A stretch of 64,000 bases of DNA from Lathyrus oleraceus. Its lineage: Eukaryota; Streptophyta; Magnoliopsida; Fabales; Fabaceae. Made by a program: the position numbers and the translations under genes. The notes below the pieces were generated by a model that ran no database searches, was not told where the DNA came from, and was given only the letters and a program-made list of their open reading frames with translations. The first letter of the stretch is position 1; every line of letters begins with the position of its first letter. The stretch covers positions 343,420,399-343,484,398 of the forward strand of contig NC_066581.1 of the NCBI RefSeq assembly GCF_024323335.1, given 5' to 3'. This document shows, piece after piece, positions 12,001-21,550 of this stretch.

Positions 12001-12880
12001 GAAACGGACAACTGCGTCCAGCATGATCGTTTGCGATTTGGTTAAGGCATCATGGATAATACCCGGTAGGGATCAATCGGAATCGTCTTGTTCAGAAGGC
12101 AGAAAGCATGGAGAGTCTGAGGACATATGGGGTGTAATCGAGTTGGAACTCGATGAGATCACGGGTTTCACATTGCCATTAGGATAGATTTTTCCTTTTG
12201 TGCGCAATTACCTCTGTTCAGGAATTGCTTCCTTTGTATTGCTCAATTTGAGCCACACATTTTCCAATTAATAAAATGCATATTCAGTCAAATAATTTTG
12301 TTTTTGTTTTTCATTACCGCTTTGATTGCAAAAACATCCAGATATTTTTGATAACGAATTTTGCATTTTTAAAACATACAGGTTTCCTTCCAATGCATGT
12401 TTATAAGATGGAAAGCTTGAAATCTTATTTGGAAGGTTGAGTGACCCAAGTGTTGTAATCTTGACACGCCTGGGGCACGGTTTTATCTGATGATCTGTTT
12501 TGCAGGAACTGTTAGGTATTCGTCACTCACTTGCAGGTTGTGATGTGGAAGCTGTTGATGAAACAGATCCCCAGAGAGTTCGCTCAGGAACAAATGAATA
12601 TGAAAGAATGACGAAGACGTTGAGACGTACGACGGTCCTTGATAGTAATCAAGAAGACTCTTCAAAGTCGGAAAATGGAAATTTCTGTATAAATCCCAGG
12701 AGTACGTTTCTCGTCGAGCGCGGGGCGATTTGGAGTACAAGATGATGGAGAAGAAAAGGTCCAGACGAGTCTGGGAATTCTCAAAAGTGGAAAGTCGGTA
12801 CGAGATGGGGAGGTGGATACCATGGTTCGATGAGTCGATGGGTGTTCTGTACCTACTTTTCTCATTTCCGAGCTAGGTCC
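12001..12880 (+). other. Element D post-pol noncoding region
   Basis: No protein family is recognisable. The segment is AT-rich from about 12180 to 12430 with an AATAAAA word near 12272, and TGTTTTGCAG at 12497-12506 resembles a splice acceptor. The 80-residue ORF starting at 12500 has no resemblance to known domains and is probably chance. Confidence 0.5.
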
Positions 12881-13530
12881 CCAAGCAGAATCATGGGACT
12901 AGCTCCCCAGCGGATCCAAGGTCTGTAACTTCTCCAGCCGAGTCAGGATGGTTATTCCCGGCAGGTTTACAACGGTGTTTCCTCAGCAGCCAGGCCAGAA
13001 GGTTGCTACTCCCCGAGTGGAGCGGGTTTCAATGAAATATATCTCCAGCAGTGTTCATCCTACCAGTGGATTGGACACGTTCCCGTAGCGGACGGATTTT
13101 GCATCTCCAACTGGGTTGATTCTACCTATGGATTGCATGGGTTGTCCCCAGCGGAGTAGCATTCGCTTCCCTGGCAGGGTCAGGATGGTTATCCCCAGCA
13201 GGTGTCAAATCGGTGCTTCCCCAGTTACCAAGCCTGAAGGTGGCTGTTTCTCAGCAGAGTCTCTGTGAGTGTTTCCCCAGTGAAGTCGTCAGGTATCTGT
13301 GAGGGTTCCCGAAGTAGAGGTGGATGTATATCCCCAGCAAGTCAAAAGACTGTATCCCCACAGAGTGTTGGTGGTGCTTATCCCCAGCAGTTTCCCGAAC
13401 GGATTGGGTGCAAAGGAGGTTCTTCCCCAGCAAGGGTTACCTTTTCCCAGCAGCAGTGCTTATTCCCCAGCAGGGTGGAGATTGGAGTATTGACGAGTTC
13501 CTCAGCAAAGCGTCTCGTACTCCTCAGCAG
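12880..13530 (+). repeat. Dispersed CCCCAGCAG words in the D 3' region
   Basis: About twenty imperfect copies of TTCCCCAGCAG occur at 20-60-bp spacing, some extended toward AGAGTC, for example near 13144 (TCCCCAGCGGAGTAGC), 13273 (TCCCCAGTGAAGTCGTCA) and 13509 (CTCAGCAGAGTC). The extended word TCCCCAGCAGAGTCGCCA is the exact complement of the Ogre primer-binding site at 28656-28673, that is, the 3' end of the primer tRNA. The short ORFs crossing this area are by-products of the repetition. Confidence 0.65.
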
Positions 13531-13699
13531 AGTCCCTTGAGGGGGATGCCTTTTTATGCATTCATCATGTAAATAAGCATAGCATGTTGCATAGAAAAAT
13601 AATAAATCGCGTAGCATTTCCATAATTATGGAGCATTACGCAGAAAAAGATCATGCATCATCGTTGCAAGCATAGAGCTAGTCTCAAGCCGTGGTTACC

Positions 13700-14650
13700 G
13701 TTTGAGAAGCGGTTGTGTCAGACAGTGAAGGTGTTACTCCGAAGAGTTTAGCCTCATGATTGGATCAGAGATGTACCCCAGTAGTGCGATACTGGAGGAA
13801 GCTTTTCCGTCGGGACGAGATGGGAATGAAGATTGGAGAATGTTACGCGATCAGCGCGATTCGAGCCGTGGTTACCGCTTGAGGATTGGTTTTGCCGGAC
13901 AATGAAGACGATACTCCGAGGAGTTCAGCATTGTGAGTTTGGAACAACAGTATTTCCCAGTCATCAGTAAGTGTCTGGTCGAGCTTTCTTTGGTGTCAGT
14001 AAACATCATCATTCGATGTCCAGTAAACGTCGAGTTATTTCCCAGTCATTGTTTAATGTCTGGTCGGTCATTGTTTGATGTCCTGTCAACATCATTGTTT
14101 GATGTCCTGTCAACATCCTTGTTTGATGTCCTGTCAACATCATTGTTTGATGTCCTGTCAACATCCTTGTTTGATGTCCTGTCAACATCCTTGTTTGATG
14201 TCCTGTCAACATCCTTGTTTGATGTCCTGTCAACATCATTGTTTGATGTCCTGTCAACATCCTTGTTTGATGTCCTATCAACATCCTTGTTTGATGTCCT
14301 GTCAACATCCTTGTTTGATGTCCTGTCAACATCATTGTTTGATGTCCTGTCAACATCATTGTTCGATGTCCTGTCAACATCATTGTTTGATGTCCTGTCA
14401 ACATCATTGTTCGATGTCCTGTAAACATCATTGTTCGATGTCCTGTCAACATCATTGTTCGATGTCCAGTAAACGTCGAGTTTCTTCCCAGTCATCAGTC
14501 AGTGTCTGGTTGAAAGTGTTACTCTGAGGAGTTCAGCATCATGACGTCAGATCAGCAGTGTTCCCCAGTAGTGCGATATTGAAGGAAATGTTTTCGTCGG
14601 ACAGAGATGGAAATGATATCAGAAGACGTTACGCGATCAACGCGATTCCG
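13700..14650 (+). repeat. Duplicated block flanking the minisatellite
   Basis: The text around 13715-13880 (TGTTACTCCGAAGAGTTTAG, CCCCAGTAGTGCGATACTGG, then GTTACGCGATCAGCGCGATT) recurs with changes at about 14513-14650 (TGTTACTCTGAGGAGTTCAG, CCCCAGTAGTGCGATATTGA, GTTACGCGATCAACGCGATT). Parts of it recur again at 13880-13935. The 24-bp minisatellite sits between the copies, so this is a tandem segmental duplication within the noncoding 3' region. Confidence 0.7.
14071..14454 (+). repeat. 24-bp minisatellite, 16 units
   Basis: Sixteen exact-length units of TTGTTTGATGTCCTGTCAAC plus ATCM follow each other without indels. Variation is nearly limited to the last-but-one position (CCT or CAT at the unit junction) and T/C in TTTGATG/TTCGATG. 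Degenerate units extend to about 13990 and 14480. The length is a multiple of three and the unit lacks stops in four frames, so long repetitive ORFs appear on both strands; this is an arithmetic effect and I do not call them genes. Confidence 0.93.
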
Positions 14651-15330
14651 GGGTTCAAATGGAGAAGAGGAGATGTTGAGGCATTTTCTGGAAATGGGGT
14701 TCAAATGGAGAAAAGGAGATGTTGCGACATTTTCTGGAGATCGGGGTTCAATCAGAGAAGAGTATATGCTGAGGCATTTTCTGGGGTTCAAATGGAGATA
14801 GAGTTGAAGACTATATCCAGGATGAGGTCCTTGGGATTATCTTCTGTTCATGTGTCACCTTAGACTTTGGCGGATGCCAGTGGAGGTCGTTACGGGTGTC
14901 TTCGGAAGAAGAGATGCACATGTTACCTTCCTTTTGTGAAGGTGTACCCTCTGATATGTCGCCCTCAGAGTGGTGTTTGGTGTTATTTCCGGCGTTGCCA
15001 GCGGAATTATCACGAGAGATTGGAGAACGGGGTTCAAATGGAGAAAAGGAAATGTGGAGACATTTTCTGGAGATGGGGTTCAAATGGAGAAAGGGAGATG
15101 TTGCGGCATTTTCTGGAGAACGGGGTTCATATTGGCGATCGCGGGTTATCGTCAGGCGACTGGGGTCCAAATCGGAGAATGGGGTCCATTTATTTTGGCA
15201 AACAGGAGAATGGGGTTCAAATGCAGAGATCCGAGGGTCGTTTGCGCAGAGGAAATTTCGGGGTTCAAGAAAATGAAAAAAAGAGCAGAGAAAAATTTCG
15301 GGGTTCAGGAAAAAGGAAAAAAGAAGAGAG
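14650..15330 (+). repeat. Imperfect 47-bp repeat family starting GGGGTTCAAATGGAGA
   Basis: Units reading GGGGTTCAAATGGAGA, then GGAGATGTTG, then GGCATTTTCTGGAGA start near 14652, 14697, 14744, 15030 and 15077. Shorter, decayed GGGGTTCA starts occur near 15122, 15210, 15257 and 15297. The unrelated 14800-15000 segment interrupts them. Together with the minisatellite this makes the 3' region of D almost wholly tandem repeats, a habit known for Ogre elements. Confidence 0.75.
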
Positions 15331-15610
15331 AATAATGATCCCGAGCGGATGTGTGGTGTTCAAGCCATGGTTATCCCTGTGTTACCATTTATGTTGGTAT
15401 CCAGGTCGACGTTTCTGTTTCGGTGATTAGGCCGACTTTCTCCGTTCCAGACGGATTTTTCAAGATTGTGTTCTTTGCCGATTCTGACAGGCGTTGTTAA
15501 TTATTTTCCCATCAGAGTGCAAATTGTTCGTCTATTCTTGGTATTCAATCACTCTTCATCCTGATCATCCGAAAGCCGAGGCTATTCGTATCGACAGGTT
15601 CACAGTGGAT

Positions 15611-15624
15611 TGAATAGGGGCAGC
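15611..15624 (+). promoter_or_regulatory. Polypurine tract of element D
   Basis: TGAATAGGGGCAGC directly abuts the TGTAACACC start of the 3' LTR. A purine-rich tract here is the expected RNase H-resistant primer for plus-strand DNA synthesis. Confidence 0.75.
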
Positions 15625-18600
15625 TGTAACACCTCAAAATTTGCCCTCCTCTCTTGGGACTAGCATTAACATATTACATATCATTTTTTTAGGTCAGTAG
15701 GCATTGCATATTGCATATCATGTGGTTACATTGTGCAAGCCATACTCCCAAGTCTTTGTCAGAAGATGAGAAAGTCAAAGTGCATGCCTAGGGTTTCATG
15801 GGATTGGTCATTGATCATCTGAGGATTGGGCTATGAATTAGGGTTTCATGATTCTCAAAGGATATTGGTCTTCATCTTGATTGAAGTGATACATCATCAT
15901 CATCATGGTTTGTTATCATCAGCAGAATCAAGTGTTGGATCAGGATTCCTTGAGATTAGGGTTTTGACCATTGGTCAACCCTAATCAGTTGCATTGGGCC
16001 AGTCAGGGCATGATCAAGAGATGGGATTTATGATGGTTATGGGGTTCATTATATGATTATATGGAGATTATTGAGGCTAGGGTTTCACCCTTGAGCCATT
16101 TCAGTTGAAGATTGGAGCTCAATTTGATCTATGCATTGCCAATTTCATCTGTCAGTTGAAAAAGTCAACTGTGGTCAACTGTACATGATCTGATGGATTT
16201 GGAGGTGGAAATGAGTTGGATACACTTCATTCATGTTGGAACAAGTGTTATTTGACATCTCAAAGCTTAGGAATGGAGAAAATCAAGTCAGAACAGAAAC
16301 TGCCAAAAATAGAAAGTGACTTGTAATTGAAGTTTCCAAAAATGGAAAGTTTTTGACCTCAAGACCACGTGTCCAAAGAAGCTTCAAATGAAAAATTGTT
16401 CAACATGAAAGTTGTAGATCTTGTTCTCACCTTTCCAAAAAGTCCAAGAACTTGAAAATCCCATGTATGGTTGGAAAATTATGGCTCAGTGAATTTCAGA
16501 AATGACCCATAATCAGGAGGCCATAACTTCCACATGGAGTGTCCAAATTGGAAGTTCTTTATATGCACAAACTCCATTTGACATATACTTTCATGGTGAA
16601 TAATTGGATTTTCCCAAAAGTGGTCAATGCAAAAAGTCAAATTTCAACTGGACAGTTAAATGGACCAGGGGCAAAATTGTCCAACTTGTGAAATAATTGG
16701 AATTTTTGAGTGGGGATTTTTGCAACACCTCATAAATGGTATTTGAAAGTTGTTGGAATCATCATAACATGGCTAGGCTTCATGGTTTGGAATTTGACTT
16801 GTAAAATGAAATTGCAAAATTGGACACATAACCATTCACATGTGATTTTTCAAAATACACATCCAATGAGAGTGAAACAAGTTGCAACAGCTCACACATG
16901 TCATTTAGAGAGTGTGTGAGCTGTCCATGAGGTGGCAATGAGCTGGCATGGGAAGTTCCAATTTTGCCCTTACTTGAAATAACCATTTTCACTAATCAAA
17001 TGCAATTTGGCTAATTGGTGTAATTAAGCTTGGATTAAGGTATCATATATATTCTTAATCATCATCTAATCATAACAGAAATCACAATTCCCCAAAACAG
17101 ATCTGAAATTCTCCAAATTCATCACATTCTCTCAAGAACACATTGAACAAAATTGGCAAGAACTTTCTCATTTCTTGATCAATCTTCGAATTTCTTTTTG
17201 CTGCAATCTCCTTTCATCATCCTCATCAACTGTTTGTGAAGTTTGGAAGGAAAAAAGCTCTGAATCGTGACTGCACATGTAAGCTCCATCAATGGTGAAT
17301 CAAGATTTCGAGCATCAGAAGCAACATCAATTGAATTCAAGCACATCATTCACCTTCCTGAGGATTCTTCTCCATCTGTTTGAAGCCAAGACGCGCAAAG
17401 AACATCAACACGACACTGCCATTCCAGGTTTTGCAATTTTTCGAATCTCATGATTTGTTTGAAGCTTATGCGCGTTTTAAAGTTCATTTCATGTGGAGTT
17501 CAGTGATATGATTAGTTTTAGAAATAGATAACTGTAGCGCATGAAATCTGGATTTGAAGTTTTGAGAACAAACCCTAGGTTGATCGATTTGGAAAATAGT
17601 GGAACATTTAGGTTAAAATAAGTTCATATTTAGATTCTACATGTTCAGACGAGTCCAACGGATATTCACTTGTTCATTTTGGTGACGATTTGATGATTGT
17701 GTGTTCTTGAGTGGATGGATGAAGAAGACGATAGTTCTGGAAAATTGATGTGTTTGATCCATAATTTGGTTTGAATTTTCAAATACGCTGTTTCCCGCTC
17801 CCGCGCCACATAATTACAACTCTGCCACTGGTGTTTTTAATTAATTAATTTAATTCATAAAAATTGTAAAAAATTCATTAACACTTTAGAAAATTCATAA
17901 AAAATTGATAAAAAATCATAAAAATGTGTGGATTTTTTTGTTGACTTCCTAATTCACTGTAGAATTTTGTTGACTAATTTTTGGAAGTTGTGCTTGGTAG
18001 AAATTGTGTTTGACTTAGGGTTGTTTCACATGTGTGCATTTTTGATACATTCCACCATTTTGATTGTGAAATGCTCATGGTTACAAAGAAATACTTGAAA
18101 ATTTTTGTGATGATTGTGGACTGGTTGATGTTTATTTACATGCAAATTTCATGAATTTTTGATTCCTGGTCATTGAGTTATGAATTTTTGAACTTAGGTG
18201 TGACAATTTGTGTCACACCTCATTGTGTCAACTTGCTGGATTTATTTGAATGACCTAGACTTGTTAGAATGATGTGAAATTTTGCATGGATGTTCATTAA
18301 CATGTCAAGATGCTATGTGAATTTTTGTGGAATTTTATGTGGCATTTTCAAATTGATTGCTATTTTTCATCTCTGTTGGTCAATTGTGCAAGCTTGTGTG
18401 ACATAGGTTGGTAGATTTAATGTGAAATGATCATATGGTATTGAATGATCATGAAATTTGGTATGATTGTTGTAGACACATGATAGAACATCCCTGTTTT
18501 GGTCCCATCCATTTCTTTATTGTTTTCATTGAGTTATGAATTTTTGAAGTGAATGCATGTGTTGATGTTGTGATTTGGAGCATGTAATTGTGTCTGTTTT

Positions 18601-20595
18601 TGTTGATTTTCATTGACATGGTTCCCTTTGCCCAAATGAGCTAAAATTTGACATGCTAGACCTAGGATATGTCCTGTTTAGGTGTAATTTATTTGAGATT
18701 TTTTGGATTTGTTTTGATATGGATTTGAATGCAATAGTTCTGTTTGGATGTTTGGTGTTCCATTTGAACTAGTTTGACTTGTTTTGTGCATAGAAGGAAC
18801 ATGATGAATGATATGGACATGGGACTAATTGTGTTGGCTTTTGTTTGACATTAATTTGACTTTGGTTGGATATCCCTTGCTGTTTAGGAATTTTTCTTGC
18901 CTTTGGACCCTAGGCTTGGCCTAGTGGTCTAGTTGCTAACATTTGATTGATTTTTCAGGATAAAAAGGTGCAATGTATATGGAGAATGATCCAAGTCAAT
19001 TTAATTGATGTTGTTTGATGTTTGTACACTAACACAACTTTGTTTTGTAGGTTGTGAAGTTTGGGCTTGAGCTCATAGCTTGCCTTTGTTGTGCATTAGT
19101 TTGTATAGTCTGACTGATTAATACTTGCTGTTTATTTTGGTATGTCTGAGTACTAACTGTGTTTGACTGTTTCCAGGTACTTTTAGTTGCTCAGTTCCTT
19201 GTGAACTTTTGCTTTGCTTTGCTTAAGCAACTTGCATCGAGGTATAACTTCCTAACTTCATGTAGTCTGGAGACCCGGTCTGTTATTTGGCCGGGCAAAC
19301 TGTCTGAAGTCCTCCTTAAGAGGCAATGTTTGTGATTGTTTAATATTGTGCCTAAGCAGGTAAAGTCCTTAATCAAGGCAATTGGTGGAAGGTAGGGATA
19401 TGCAATCTATCCCCCACTATTCAGTTGAGTCTTCTCCTTGCTCCCATTACATGGTTGTAGCATTGAGATCACAAGCCCAAGATCTGTGCTGTCGCACAAT
19501 CGAGTCGGAGTCATTGAGCGTAGAAGGGTCCCTCCATTCTGGACCCACGCTCCCTTGTCTGAAGCTCTCCCTGGTCAGGGATAAGAGCTGTGAGGTCTGA
19601 TCCTCACTTCACCTTTCATCTGCTTCACCTTAGCCTCGTAATGGCAAGGTTAAGAGCAAACACAACCCGTACAGATGACTTGCTGAGGCAGTCAAACCTA
19701 TTGTGTGAGCCCACTTGTTTGGTTATAGTGCGTGCTATGTGGATATCTGTTTGAGATGCTTGTTCTCATTTGATGTATGCTTGAATTATTTTGTATGCTT
19801 GTATGCTTGCTTCTTTCCTGGATAGGAGTAGTTTGCTTATGCAAGTAGGATAGAAAACTGAACTTAGGGTAACGATGCATGACAACACTAGGCTCGAGTC
19901 CAGCTCCCTGGTAGTGTGTCTTCCTCTGGTTTCTGGCTAGTAATTCATTCCCTTTCAGGGGAACTACATCGCCCTGATCCTTGTTCCAGACGAGGTATGT
20001 AGGCAGGAGGTCGTGCGAGACCTCTCCGGGCGCCTTTTTCTTTTTTGCGTGGGTTTACTTGTTATCTGATTGTGTTTTGGTTCGGATGTCGACGTAAGTC
20101 CAGTGATTGGCGGTCGGGCTCCCCGTTTGCCGTTTTGTGTGTGTTTTGGTTCGGATGCTGACGTAATTCCATCGAGTGGTTGTCGGGCTCCAGGTTTTCC
20201 ATCTGTTTGTGCGTTTTGTGTTGTTTGGCGTGCGTAAGCCAAACTACAGTGGCTCTGATTCTCGTTCCAGACGAGATATGTAGGCATAGGACGCGATGTC
20301 CTATCGAGCTCCCTTCTCTTAACCCCACCTGCGTTCCCTGTGTGTGTGATGTTTTAGCAACCTATTCTTTATTTTAGAACGTGGATCCCGTCGAGTACGA
20401 CGGACGTGAGGGGTGCTAATACCTTCCCCTTGCGTAACCGACTCCCTTACCCTTTCTCTTTGGTCGCGAGACCATTTCCTTTCCAGGTTTCTCTGAGCGT
20501 TTCCTTTCCCTATCTTGGGATAAATAACGCGCAGTGGCGGCTCTGTGTTGTGTTTTTATTCGAGCCCCGCCGGTTGTTTTTTCGCGGATGCGACA
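15625..20595 (+). repeat. Element D 3' LTR, complete, 4971 bp
   Basis: It starts TGTAACACC and ends GCGACA before the AATGG duplication. It is the only complete LTR of D. The 3' part (19760-20595), absent from the 5' copy, is G+C-richer. It holds an approximately 80-bp tandem duplication around 20070-20200 (GTTTTGGTTCGGATG repeated), two GTAGGCA-plus-hairpin units (20001-20027 and 20282-20304), a conserved GGGGTGCTAATACCTTCCCC block near 20410, and a primer-site-like TGGCGGCTCTG at 20535-20545. Confidence 0.93.
19985..20304 (+). other. Two U5 hairpins after GTAGGCA, element D
   Basis: A repeated text, TTCCAGACGAG then TATGTAGGCA, is followed each time by a hairpin with a different stem. The first is GAGGTC/GACCTC (20007-20012, 20019-20024) and the second ATAGGAC/GTCCTAT (20286-20292, 20298-20304, loop GCGAT). 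The LTRs of B and C carry GTAGGCA plus a third stem, CAAGAC/GTCTTG, at the same distance (about 290-330 nt) from the LTR end. The conserved leader and covarying stem suggest an RNA element of U5 or R. Confidence 0.65.
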
Positions 20596-20600
20596 AATGG
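20596..20600. other. Target-site duplication AATGG, right copy
   Basis: It matches 2349-2353. After it the sequence of LTR-A continues. Confidence 0.92.
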
Positions 20601-20934
20601 GGATCCATATATGATGCTTATAGCCATAGTAACCAATTCTTGATTGAACTCCTTGCACTGAGGGTCTTAAACCCTAGATGTGAGCTTGATAGATCAAAGG
20701 TGAGCATATGCACTACCTAAAAAAGAGTTAACTTGTGCAAAGACATATTTTTGGTATTTTTGTTAGTAAAAATAAAGATAAATGAAGTATGATACACTCA
20801 AATGGTGCTTGGTGACCTCTCCCAATGCATACCCAATGAAAGAGGGGTAAGGAGAATGACAAGATGTGATCCCAATGCTAATGCATATGATGACATATCA
20901 TAAGGGATCTTAGGGTCAAAATTGAGGTCTTACA
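20601..20934 (-). repeat. LTR-A, outer (U3) end
   Basis: In reverse complement it starts TGTAAGACCTCAATTTTGAC at 20934, the terminal text of the Ogre LTRs at 24018 (plus strand) and 58900 (minus strand). It continues into 2353-1 once element D is removed. Confidence 0.88.
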
Positions 20935-21550
20935 GGTACTTCCAAAAGATTGTGAAGGATATAATTAAAATAAATTCATTACTTACAGTACTAGATTCAG
21001 AAGGGTCCAAGGTGGAAGGAGTATATGAGATTAAAGGGGAAATTAAGAGATATTTGGGGTGGAGTTTAAATAGTTAACCACAAGTGAATGGGAGGGCCTT
21101 GAAGAGGAATTTACAAAGAAGGAAATCAAATAGGCTATTTGATATAGTGAAGGGGACATAAGTTCAGGATCTGATGGATTTAATTTTTCTTTCTTGAAGA
21201 AGTGTTGGTTGATTCTAGAAGCAGATATTTTGAATTTTTTGTTAAGGACTTTCATGGAGGTGATGGATCACCTAAAGCAATGACAACTTCATTCTTAGCC
21301 TTGACCCCAAAAGTGAAAAGTACACAAATTATGGTAGAATAAATGCCTAACTATTTAGTAAGTTGTTTGTACAAATTAATAGCAAAATCCTAGTTGTAAG
21401 ATTGAAGTGGCTTATAGGTCAGGTGATCTCAGAATCTCAGACAACATTTATTTCGAAAAGGAAAATTCTTGACGGAGTGTTGATGATTAATTAGATATTG
21501 AACTTAGCTAAGACAAAGTGTCTATTGCTCAAAGCAGACTTTAAATCATG
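20935..21550 (+). pseudogene. LINE reverse transcriptase relic
   Basis: Reading the plus strand across frames and stops gives typical plant non-LTR (L1-like) RT motifs in order: SEGSKVEGVYEIKGEIK before the RT, SSGSDGFNFSFLKKCW (block 1), TSFLALTPKV (block 2), YLVSCLYKLIAKILVVRLK and VISESQTTFISKRKILDG (block 2a/3 region), then LLLKADF. Several in-frame stops (for example in ATMVE-stop-MPNY) and at least two frame changes show long decay. It is cut on the left by LTR-A and ends near 21550, before the catalytic YADD block. It is the only non-LTR sequence I can identify in the window. Confidence 0.75.

Larger units (their letters stand above)
2354..20595 (+). mobile_element. Element D: defective Ogre-family Ty3/gypsy retrotransposon
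   Basis: This 18.2-kb element begins TGTAACACC, ends GCGACA and is flanked by AATGG duplications. It has a 3'-truncated 5' LTR, gag fragments, pol fragments in the order RT, RNase H, integrase (Ty3/gypsy order), a long repeat-rich 3' region, a purine tract and a full 3' LTR. ORF1, the primer site, capsid, protease core and most of RT are missing. The two LTRs differ by only about eight substitutions over 4.1 kb, so insertion was recent, while the coding region is badly damaged. The likely reading is that a defective copy was mobilised in trans by an active relative. Confidence 0.9.

Noticed and set aside
11355..12011. A 218-residue antisense ORF opposite the pol end and hairpin array
   Set aside because: It is antisense to conserved integrase codons and to the repeats, and its Pro/Phe-rich text mirrors the repeats; no independent support.
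13933..14527. Long ORFs on both strands with 8-residue repeats, or a CRISPR-like array
   Set aside because: They arise because the 24-bp minisatellite unit is a multiple of three and lacks stops. There are no spacers between units, no cas genes, and the sequence is eukaryotic retrotransposon DNA.
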